Origin: Clostridium cellulovorans 743B
GTDB taxonomy: Bacteria; Bacillota; Clostridia; Clostridiales; Clostridiaceae
Assembly (NCBI RefSeq): GCF_000145275.1
Contig: NC_014393.1
Coordinates: 434,001 to 498,000, forward strand
DNA length: 64,000 nucleotides
Direction: 5' to 3'
The position numbers were made by a program, and so were the translations under genes. A model generated the notes under the pieces. It searched no databases and was not told the origin of the DNA. It worked only from the letters and a program-made list of their open reading frames with translations. Below are positions 16,338 through 24,218 of this stretch, piece after piece; position 1 is the first letter of the stretch, and each line of letters starts with the position of its first letter.

Positions 16338-16422
16338 AGAGTCCCTAGGCTAAGTCAAAATTTGTTTAAATCCAAGATAATTATTATCTAAGTGCAAAAA
16401 AATGACGTCAGTGAGGGACTCT
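16338..16422. repeat. Long-range inverted repeat enclosing a Fur-type palindrome
   Basis: AGAGTCCCT (16338-16346) and AGGGACTCT (16414-16422) are perfect complements 67 nt apart. The enclosed DNA carries the 15-bp palindrome at 16375-16389. The whole lies in the divergent promoter region between the small protein gene and the helicase. Confidence 0.5.
16375..16389. promoter_or_regulatory. Fur/PerR-type 7-1-7 palindrome
   Basis: AGATAATTATTATCT is a perfect 15-bp palindrome matching the Fur-box core GATAAT-N-ATTATC. It is the second such site within 1.5 kb and lies upstream of the small minus-strand gene. Confidence 0.45.
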
Positions 16423-16593
16423 TTATGTACTAGATATATCTAAATAACTATATTCTGTATACTTATAAATAATTCCAAAAAACTTTCAACAAAAAAGAAC
16501 TGATTACTAGTAATTTAGTTTTAAGAAATAACCTTTTTTATAAAGAAGATTATAAGTTGATGAAGAATTTAATATAGATTTTCAGAGCAATTC

Positions 16594-16615
16594 CTGTAAT
16601 GAGCAAGTATTACAG
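16594..16615. repeat. Operator-like inverted repeat upstream of the helicase gene
   Basis: CTGTAAT (16594-16600) and ATTACAG (16609-16615) are perfect complements separated by 8 nt, about 135 nt before the GTG at 16749. The rest of 16423-16748 is AT-rich without a gene, and no strong -35/-10 pair was found. Confidence 0.4.
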
Positions 16616-16748
16616 AAATAATTGGAAAATAAAGTGAAAAACTTCACGATAACTTGATTATTTATTGGTCCTTAGATATGACAAAAAAATCATATAAAAG
16701 ATTTTATAATATAAGCAGTTATAAAATACAAAATTTGGAAGTGATAGC

Positions 16749-19700
16749 GTGAGTCAGAAGGTAAAGAACCTATTTAATTACCTAATCAATGTCAAAGGGT
16801 TAACTGATAACAGTATCAAAAGTATCGGATTGAAAGATAAGAATGTTGTGCTTTTATCCAATTACCCGAAGGATGGAATAGAATATAATCCATTAGATGA
16901 AGAGACTTATATAAAAATAACCAAAAGTAGTGGCGAGGTCTATGAAAAGATATTTAAGATATATATGTCTTGTGAAAGAGAAGGAGATAATTTCGAGATA
17001 GTATTAGGAGATTATATTTTCACATGGATATTCCAAGGCAAAAAAATAATATATCCCTTAGTAACTACTAGAATGAAGATGATTTACTCAAAGGATACTG
17101 AGGCATTCACTTTATCTGTATATGATAACATCTTAAATCTAGAGATAGATTTGTTTAGGGATAAGGAGCTTGATACAAAAGCACTTATTAGTATAAAGAG
17201 TAGATTTGATTTGGAGTTCTTAGGAATTCAAGATCAGTTCTCTATAAATAGTTATATAAAAGAGATTATAAGTGTACTTGATACTGAGGGTGAATTACAT
17301 GAAGAAGTCTATATGGAATCAGAAATAGTAACTACCCAAAACATAAATGTTTATAGGATGCCTTTAATCATGACCAGGAAGGTTGATAATAAACTTTTAG
17401 TTAGTGAAGTAGGTAAGATATTAAAGGAAATTGATAAGGGAATGGCTATTCCACCTTCTATGGAGGCAATTGTAGAAGAGAAAGTATTAAATGATCCTTA
17501 TAAGAATGAATTTAAAGATATTGCTAATGATTTGATGTTTCCTTTAAGCTCTAATGTTGAACAAAGGGAGATAGTACATAGGTTAAGGGATAATTATGGA
17601 GTTTTAGTTCAAGGACCACCTGGCACAGGAAAAAGCCATAGTATCGCCAATATAGTATGTCATCTTCTTGCTAATGGTAAGAGAGTCCTTGTTACAAGTC
17701 AAAATGCAAAAGCTTTAAAGGTTATAATTAGTAAGCTCCCAGAGGAAATTAAAGCACTTTGTGTGTATCAATTAGGAGAAGATAATACGTTAAAAGAAAT
17801 TGATTCCTCTATACGAAGGATAGATGAGATGACAAGCAAAAATCCTATGGAGTATATCCGTAAAATTTCTGTTTTAGAGGAAAAGTTGACGAGCATAAGA
17901 GAAAATCAAAAGCTCTTAGTGAAGCAGATAAAAGAAATTGAAGAGATTGAATACCAAAAAATAAAGTATAATGGAAGAGTTTATGATATTAGTGACCTTG
18001 CAAGATGGTTAGCTAGTGAGGAAAATGAAAATAGCTGGATTGAAGAGGAGATAGATTTAAAGGACAAATGTTTTATTACTGATAATGAAATGATTAGGTT
18101 CCAGCATTTGATGGATAAATTGACAAGGGAAGAAGTTGAGAATGTAACTTTATATCTAGAAAATATAGAGCTAATACCTAAAAAAGAAGTGTTTTTAGAA
18201 TATATTAAAAAATATGAAAGCTTGAAAAAAAGAGAAAAAGAATTCGGGATGATGTTACAAAGTTGGCATGTTCCTGATAACTTTACAATTGACAAAGATA
18301 TATTTAAAGTTTTAGATTTGGGAGCATATGAAATTAAAAAGATAAAAGATAGCTGGGCATATAAGGTGTTAGGGTACTATAATTCTGGTTCTGTATCAAG
18401 AACAGCAATTGATAAGATTTATGTACTTCTAAAATGTGATTTTACAAGATTATTAGAACTGAGAATAAAAGCAGCTGATAAGTTTATATATATTCCAGAA
18501 GATATAGAACTAAGCAAGTTGAAGTTTGCTATAAAAAGAGTTAAAGAAGAAGTTGAAGAAAAGAATGGTTTATCTTATGGATATAAATTTACTCACAGAA
18601 AAGAATGCAAGATGTTAGCAAAGTGTACTTTAAATAATGAAAAGATATGTGATCTCGAAGGTATAGATTCTGTTCTTGATTATATAGAAGAAAAACTTAT
18701 AGAGAATAACATTAAGCACTTTTGGAATATAAGTGCTAAAGAATTTAATGGTAAGGAAATAGCAAAGTTTAACTTAGAAGAAATGGCTTACTTAGAGGAT
18801 GCTTTAAGATACATAGATATGATAGTCATGTGGGAGCATCGATATATAGACAAGATAACAAATTGCTTAGGAGACATAATACCGTTAAATAAGTTGGATT
18901 GGTACAATGAGGAAACTTACATAGACATGAAGAATAACTTAATCGTTCTTCAAGAATATTTAGATTATAGAGAAAGTAAGGAGTATATACTTAAATTTAA
19001 GCTAAGGCTTTCTGACATAGAATTTTTATCACCTCTTAGGGCAGCCATCGACCCTTTTAATAGTATAGAGTTTAACAAGATATATAAAGAATTTAAAAAT
19101 TATGAGAAGCTTGTGCCTTTTGTTAAGGAATATAATATATATTACAACAAGCTAAAAGAAAAGTTACCAGTAACCTGTGAAAAGCTTATGAATGCAGAAA
19201 ATAGAAGTGGATTAAAAAATATAAACAAAGCTTGGATGTGGAAACAGTTGAACGCTTTGCTTAAGAGAATCCATGATTTAGGAATTGATAAGCTTATAGA
19301 TGCCTGTGAAAAGGAAAATATTAAAGAAAGAGAAGTTATAAAGGAACTAGCTCAAAACAAAGCTTGGTATCAACAATGCTTGAAGACTACGGAGGAAAAG
19401 AGAAAGAGCCTTTATTGTTGGTTACAAGCTGTAAAGAAGATTGGGAAAGGTAGAAGTAAATTCTATACAAAATATTTATCCATGGCACAAGAGGAAATGG
19501 AAAAATGTAAGGATATTATACCAGCTTGGATAATGCCAATAAATAGAGTTTTCGAGAGTCTAACTGTAAATCAAGAACTTTTCGATGTGGTTATTATAGA
19601 TGAAAGCAGTCAATGTGATTTATCAGCTACAACACTTTTAATGAGAGGTAAAAGAACAATAATCGTAGGTGATGATAATCAAATATCGCCTCAGATAATC

Positions 19701-20732
19701 GGTATAGATAACACATTAGTAACTCATTATTCAGAAGCTTATCTAAAAGATATTCCATATAGCAGATGGTTTGATGCTGAAACAAATATATACACCACCG
19801 CTCAAAGAGTTTTTCCTACAAGAGTTATGTTAAAAGAACATTTTAGATGTGTCTCAGAAATTATAGGATTTAGTAATGAACTTTGCTATAACAATGAAAT
19901 AGCACCTTTAAGAGGTAGGGAAGAACAAGGACTTATACCAATAAAAACAGTATTTGTTGAAGAAGGCATTAGAGAATCCAATAAATCTATAAATATAAAA
20001 GAGGCAGATACTATAGTAGATCAAATTTATCATTGCTGCAAGGATGAAAAGTATAAAGGAATGACTATGGGAGTTATTTCTATGCTCGGTGAAGAACAAG
20101 GGGAGCTTATCCAAGAAAAACTTAGAGAAAAAATTGGAGAAGCAGAGATTATAAATAGAAAGTTAGTTTGTGGAGATGCTTATTCCTTTCAAGGTGATGA
20201 GAGAGACATAATTTTATTATCTATGGTTGTTAGTGGAGACTTAAAAACAAGACCACTTACAAAGGATGTAGACATTAAAAGATTTAATGTTGCAGCTAGT
20301 AGGGCAAGGAATCAAATGTGGTTATTCCATTCTATAGACATTAAGAATTTAAATCCTCTTTGTGTGAGATATAAGTTACTTAATTACTGCCAAGGTTATC
20401 AAGGGGAAAAGGTGATTAATCAAAGGACAGGATTTGTTCAAGATGTTTATGAATTTTTAAATTCAAAAGGTTTTAAGGTAGCTACATTAGCACAAAATAA
20501 ATATGGAGTAGATTTTCTTATAGAAGATGACAAAAAAACTATAGCAGTTCAATGCTTTGGTGGAGATTTAAAAGATATAGAGGACCAAGATGGCATGGAA
20601 AATCAAAAAATTATTGCTACAATGGGGTGGAAAATTTTCAAAGTAAGAGAAAGTGAATTTTACAGAAATCCATCTGGATTAATAGAAAAGTTGCAGAAAG
20701 CTACTGTTGAAGTTAGTGGGATAATCGCGTAG
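16749..20732 (+). CDS. Large SF1 (UPF1-like) helicase with a C-terminal Vsr/DUF559-like nuclease-fold tail
   Basis: 1327 residues. Walker A is GPPGTGKS (289-296), Walker B DESSQ (951-955), followed by the GDDNQISPQ motif, HFRC, the AYSFQGDERD motif and the arginine-finger motif RFNVAASRAR (R1185). About 650 residues of helical, coiled-coil-rich sequence separate Walker A from Walker B. The last about 110 residues look like the endonuclease-fold domain often fused to such helicases. Where a metal-binding D...ExK is expected, it shows D1255 then V-Q1268-C1269, so the tail may be catalytically dead. Start GTG 16749 follows GGAAGTGAT. The gene stands alone. Relatives are linked to DNA repair or defence; the role here is unknown. 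Confidence 0.8.
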   Translation: MSQKVKNLFNYLINVKGLTDNSIKSIGLKDKNVVLLSNYPKDGIEYNPLDEETYIKITKSSGEVYEKIFKIYMSCEREGDNFEIVLGDYIFTWIFQGKKIIYPLVTTRMKMIYSKDTEAFTLSVYDNILNLEIDLFRDKELDTKALISIKSRFDLEFLGIQDQFSINSYIKEIISVLDTEGELHEEVYMESEIVTTQNINVYRMPLIMTRKVDNKLLVSEVGKILKEIDKGMAIPPSMEAIVEEKVLNDPYKNEFKDIANDLMFPLSSNVEQREIVHRLRDNYGVLVQGPPGTGKSHSIANIVCHLLANGKRVLVTSQNAKALKVIISKLPEEIKALCVYQLGEDNTLKEIDSSIRRIDEMTSKNPMEYIRKISVLEEKLTSIRENQKLLVKQIKEIEEIEYQKIKYNGRVYDISDLARWLASEENENSWIEEEIDLKDKCFITDNEMIRFQHLMDKLTREEVENVTLYLENIELIPKKEVFLEYIKKYESLKKREKEFGMMLQSWHVPDNFTIDKDIFKVLDLGAYEIKKIKDSWAYKVLGYYNSGSVSRTAIDKIYVLLKCDFTRLLELRIKAADKFIYIPEDIELSKLKFAIKRVKEEVEEKNGLSYGYKFTHRKECKMLAKCTLNNEKICDLEGIDSVLDYIEEKLIENNIKHFWNISAKEFNGKEIAKFNLEEMAYLEDALRYIDMIVMWEHRYIDKITNCLGDIIPLNKLDWYNEETYIDMKNNLIVLQEYLDYRESKEYILKFKLRLSDIEFLSPLRAAIDPFNSIEFNKIYKEFKNYEKLVPFVKEYNIYYNKLKEKLPVTCEKLMNAENRSGLKNINKAWMWKQLNALLKRIHDLGIDKLIDACEKENIKEREVIKELAQNKAWYQQCLKTTEEKRKSLYCWLQAVKKIGKGRSKFYTKYLSMAQEEMEKCKDIIPAWIMPINRVFESLTVNQELFDVVIIDESSQCDLSATTLLMRGKRTIIVGDDNQISPQIIGIDNTLVTHYSEAYLKDIPYSRWFDAETNIYTTAQRVFPTRVMLKEHFRCVSEIIGFSNELCYNNEIAPLRGREEQGLIPIKTVFVEEGIRESNKSINIKEADTIVDQIYHCCKDEKYKGMTMGVISMLGEEQGELIQEKLREKIGEAEIINRKLVCGDAYSFQGDERDIILLSMVVSGDLKTRPLTKDVDIKRFNVAASRARNQMWLFHSIDIKNLNPLCVRYKLLNYCQGYQGEKVINQRTGFVQDVYEFLNSKGFKVATLAQNKYGVDFLIEDDKKTIAVQCFGGDLKDIEDQDGMENQKIIATMGWKIFKVRESEFYRNPSGLIEKLQKATVEVSGIIA

Positions 20733-21001
20733 AAATAAAATATGATGATTTTGTGTGTCAGTTTAATTTTAAGTTAATCCCAAAATTAATCATTGAAATT
20801 AAAGAGTTATGAATACTTATTAAAATTGCTTCCCAAATTATTTTTACTAAAAAAATTTATATATCAAATGGAAAGGTGGAGATTTGTATATTCAAGTTTC
20901 CATCTTTTTATTTGCTAGTAATCAATTATTATTTTAATATTGAAAAAAACTTATTTTTGCTATATATTTTATTCATCATATGTTATAGGTGGGGGAAAAT
21001 A

Positions 21002-21697
21002 GTGAAGACTATAAAATTAGATAGCAAAGTTTTTACCTATGAAATAAAAAGAAGCAAAAGAAAAACTATAGCTTTGAGAGTAGTGTCAAAGGGTACCATA
21101 AAAATATCAGCACCGTTAATGATATCCGTTAAGACTATTGAAGATATTATCAGGGAGAAAACTTCATGGATACTGGATAATGCAAAAAAACAGGAAGAAA
21201 TAGAGGCAAGATTTAGAAATCGGAATAAAATTCTTTTTTTAGGAAAAGAATACTGTATAGAAAGAGAAATAAATAAGGACAAAACTTTTGACTTTAAAAT
21301 AGATGGTGAAATCTTTAAAATTATATTTCCAAGAGTGTTAGAGGAACAAGAAGAAAAAGAATTGTTAATGAGATGGATGAAGAATGAATCTCGTAAAATC
21401 TTAAAGGCAAGAACTGATTTTTATTGTAAGTTACTAGAACTTAGTTACAATGAAATTCATATAAAAGACCAGAAAACTCTTTGGGGAAGCTGTTCTAGTA
21501 AGGATAACATTAATTATAACTATAGGATTATAATGGCACCGATAGAAATCGTAGATTATTTAGTCGTTCATGAAGCATGTCATTTGGTACATAGAGATCA
21601 TGGTAAAGCGTATTGGAATTTGGTTGGCAGTGTTATACCTGATTATAAGGAAAGAAGAGCTTGGCTTAAGAATAATGGATTGCTACTTAAAATATAA
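21002..21697 (+). CDS. YgjP-like (DUF45, M48-type) metallopeptidase
   Basis: 231 residues. The HExxH zinc motif is HEACH in VVHEACHLVHRDHG, with a third ligand candidate a few residues on. It is preceded by the family signature WGSCSSKDNINYN. The N-terminal part (IKRSKRKTIALRVV) is the usual beta-rich region. GTG 21002 is preferred because AGGTGGGGG lies just upstream; the open frame extends back to 20876, but that part is hydrophobic, lacks a ribosome site and is not part of the family. YgjP-type proteins often accompany helicases or restriction genes, but the biochemical role is poorly known. It is the gene after the helicase, on the same strand, 269 nt away. Confidence 0.88.
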   Translation: MKTIKLDSKVFTYEIKRSKRKTIALRVVSKGTIKISAPLMISVKTIEDIIREKTSWILDNAKKQEEIEARFRNRNKILFLGKEYCIEREINKDKTFDFKIDGEIFKIIFPRVLEEQEEKELLMRWMKNESRKILKARTDFYCKLLELSYNEIHIKDQKTLWGSCSSKDNINYNYRIIMAPIEIVDYLVVHEACHLVHRDHGKAYWNLVGSVIPDYKERRAWLKNNGLLLKI

Positions 21698-21707
21698 AAG
21701 TTTATTT

Positions 21708-21747
21708 AAATTTCTAAAAGGTAGTGTTTATCTTTTAGAAATTTTTT
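21708..21747 (+). terminator. Terminator of the YgjP-like gene
   Basis: AAATTTCTAAAAG (21708-21720) pairs perfectly with CTTTTAGAAATTT (21732-21744), followed by more T residues. Confidence 0.85.
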
Positions 21748-21919
21748 ATCACTACGGAGAAAGTTTTTAGGTTTAAGTATGAATTGTTTTATTAGATGAA
21801 ATATAATTTAAGGTTTATTGTTCTTAGATGAGAATATAAATAATGAAGTTATATAAGTTCTGTTTATTGAAACTTCTTCTATATTTAAAAATTAGAATGA
21901 CTTGAAATTGAAATTTTTT

Positions 21920-21958
21920 ACAGTGGCTAAGGTTAAACTAGAGATGCATAGCCACTGT
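21920..21958. repeat. 10-bp inverted repeat upstream of uvrB
   Basis: ACAGTGGCTA (21920-21929) and TAGCCACTGT (21949-21958) are perfect complements with a 19-nt loop. No T run follows on the plus strand; on the minus strand an A/T stretch follows. It may be a weak terminator or an RNA structure. Otherwise the gap 21748-21990 shows nothing. Confidence 0.4.
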
Positions 21959-21990
21959 TAAAATTATCAAGAATCATACATCAAAGTACG

Positions 21991-22019
21991 TTGACATGAT
22001 AAATATAAAAGAATACAAT
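21991..22019 (+). promoter_or_regulatory. Sigma-A promoter of uvrBA
   Basis: Perfect TTGACA (21991-21996), 17-nt spacer, TACAAT (22014-22019). Confidence 0.85.
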
Positions 22020-22027
22020 ATAATAAA

Positions 22028-22039
22028 GAACAATTGTTC
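22028..22039. promoter_or_regulatory. LexA (DinR) box of uvrBA
   Basis: GAACAATTGTTC is a perfect palindrome matching the Gram-positive LexA operator core GAAC-N4-GTTC, with G following as in the CGAAC...GTTCG form. It lies 9 nt past the -10 element, so LexA would block transcription start or escape. SOS control of uvrBA is established in Bacillus and fits here. Confidence 0.9.
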
Positions 22040-22054
22040 GATGAGGTGATTTTT

Positions 22055-24031
22055 ATGGAAGAGTTTAAAATAGTATCAGAATACAAACCCACTGGAGATC
22101 AGCCCCAAGCTATAGAAAGCATTTCAGAGAGAGTGCTTGCAGGTGATAAATTTCAAACTCTCCTTGGTGTAACTGGTTCTGGTAAGACCTTCACCATGGC
22201 AAACATAATAGAAAAAGTTCAAAAGCCAACATTAGTTCTTGCACATAACAAGACTTTAGCTGCACAGTTATGTTCAGAGTTTAGAGAATTTTTTCCTGAT
22301 GCAGCAGTTGAATACTTTGTATCTTATTATGATTATTACCAGCCAGAAGCTTATGTTGCACAAACAGATACATTTATAGAAAAAGATGCTTCTATAAATG
22401 ACGAAATTGATAGATTAAGGCATTCAGCTACTGCAGCACTTTTCGAAAGAAAGGATGTTATAATAGTAGCTTCTGTTTCTTGCATCTATGGACTGGGTAA
22501 TCCAGACGAATATAGAAAACTTTCCTTGTCCTTAAGAAAGGGAATGGAAAAAGACAGAGATGAGATAATGAGAAAGCTCATCGATATGCAATATGAAAGA
22601 AATGATATTAACTTTGTGAGAGCCACATTTAGAGTAAGAGGGGATATCTTAGATATTTTCCCAGCTTCATCTCAAAAAGTTGGAATCAAGGTAGAGTTTT
22701 TTGGAGAAGAAATAGATAGAATAAGGGAATTTGATGTTTTGACAGGGCAGATACTTAGAGAGTTAAAGCATGTGCTTATTTTCCCTGCATCCCACTTTGC
22801 TTCTTCTAAGGAAACTGTAGAAAGATCTATAGGGAAAATTGAGGCAGAATTAGATGAGAGAGTAAAAGAGCTCTTAGCAGAAGAAAAGCTTTTAGAAGCT
22901 CAGAGATTAAAGCAAAGAACCAACTTTGATATAGAAATGATAAGAGAGATGGGATATTGCCAAGGAATTGAGAACTACTCAAGGATTATGGATGGCAGAA
23001 ATAAAGGAGAACCTCCAAAAACTTTAATAGATTTCTTTCCAGAGGATTTTTTGATGTTCATAGATGAAAGTCATGTAACACTTCCACAGGTTAGAGCTAT
23101 GTATGGAGGAGATCGTTCTAGAAAGGAAGCTTTGGTTAATTATGGTTTCAGGTTGCCTTGCGCTTATGATAACAGGCCTCTTAAATTTGAGGAATTTGAG
23201 GAAAAACTAAAGCAAGTAGTTTTTGTAAGTGCTACTCCTGCAAAATATGAATTTGATCATTCAACTAATGTTGCAGAGCAAATAATAAGACCTACAGGAC
23301 TTTTAGACCCAATAATCGAGGTAAGACCTATTGATGGACAAATTGATGACCTCTATTCAAGTATACAAGAAACTATAGTTAGAGGTTTTAGAATTCTTGT
23401 TACTACGCTGACAAAGAAGATGGCAGAGGATTTAACTGATTACCTAAAAGAAATGGGAGTTAAGACAAATTACCTACACTCAGATGTAACAACTATAGAT
23501 AGAATGAAAATAATCAAAGAACTTAGAATGGGTGATTTTGATGTGCTAGTTGGAATTAACCTTTTAAGAGAAGGATTGGATATACCGGAAGTTGCATTAG
23601 TAGCAATCCTTGATGCTGATAAAGAAGGCTTTTTAAGGTCAAATACTTCATTAATTCAGACTGTAGGAAGAGCTGCTAGAAATGCTGATAGTAAAGTTAT
23701 AATGTATGCAGATAAGATAACCGATTCTATGAGTTATACGATAAAAGAAACGGAAAGAAGAAGAAAGATTCAGATAGATTACAATGAAGCACATAATATT
23801 ACTCCTACTACTATCATAAAGGGTATAAGGGATAATATTCAGATATCTACAATAGCTGAAGAAGAAGCTGTATATTTAACAGAAGAAACAATGTCACAAG
23901 AAGATTTGAAAAAGAAGATAGCAAGTTTAGAAAAAGAAATGAAGGCTGTAGCAAAAGAACTTCAATTCGAAAGAGCAGCTGAACTTAGAGATGAAATTAA
24001 TAAGTTAAAGACAATTATGAATAATGACTAA
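22055..24031 (+). CDS. uvrB: Excinuclease ABC subunit B
   Basis: 658 residues. UvrB is the damage-verifying helicase-like subunit of nucleotide excision repair, loaded by UvrA and joined by UvrC. Visible features are Walker A GVTGSGKT near the N-terminus, the damage-gripping beta-hairpin YYDYYQPEAYV, the DEAD-like DESH box (MFIDESHVT), helicase motif VI QTVGRAARN, and the C-terminal UVR domain (FERAAELRDEINKLK) that contacts UvrC. ATG 22055 follows GAGGTGAT (22043-22050). It lies behind a sigma-A promoter and LexA box, with uvrA 187 nt downstream. Confidence 0.99.
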   Translation: MEEFKIVSEYKPTGDQPQAIESISERVLAGDKFQTLLGVTGSGKTFTMANIIEKVQKPTLVLAHNKTLAAQLCSEFREFFPDAAVEYFVSYYDYYQPEAYVAQTDTFIEKDASINDEIDRLRHSATAALFERKDVIIVASVSCIYGLGNPDEYRKLSLSLRKGMEKDRDEIMRKLIDMQYERNDINFVRATFRVRGDILDIFPASSQKVGIKVEFFGEEIDRIREFDVLTGQILRELKHVLIFPASHFASSKETVERSIGKIEAELDERVKELLAEEKLLEAQRLKQRTNFDIEMIREMGYCQGIENYSRIMDGRNKGEPPKTLIDFFPEDFLMFIDESHVTLPQVRAMYGGDRSRKEALVNYGFRLPCAYDNRPLKFEEFEEKLKQVVFVSATPAKYEFDHSTNVAEQIIRPTGLLDPIIEVRPIDGQIDDLYSSIQETIVRGFRILVTTLTKKMAEDLTDYLKEMGVKTNYLHSDVTTIDRMKIIKELRMGDFDVLVGINLLREGLDIPEVALVAILDADKEGFLRSNTSLIQTVGRAARNADSKVIMYADKITDSMSYTIKETERRRKIQIDYNEAHNITPTTIIKGIRDNIQISTIAEEEAVYLTEETMSQEDLKKKIASLEKEMKAVAKELQFERAAELRDEINKLKTIMNND

Positions 24032-24218
24032 AAAGAAATTGGTAATTATAGCAGATTGATTCGAGGATAGGATTTTAAGGTTAACTGTTAACTTATACAA
24101 TTATTGAGGCTATTTAATGAATATTTTAATTAATAAGTTAAAGTTAAAATTTAAAATCTTATATTATGAGTCAATTTAAGATTAGAAGTAGATAAACTTT
24201 TTATATAGGAGATAAGCT

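Noticed and set aside
20876..21001. N-terminal extension of the YgjP-like protein with a membrane segment
   Set aside because: The extension is translated intergenic AT-rich DNA; a strong AGGTGGGGG precedes GTG 21002, where the family domain begins.
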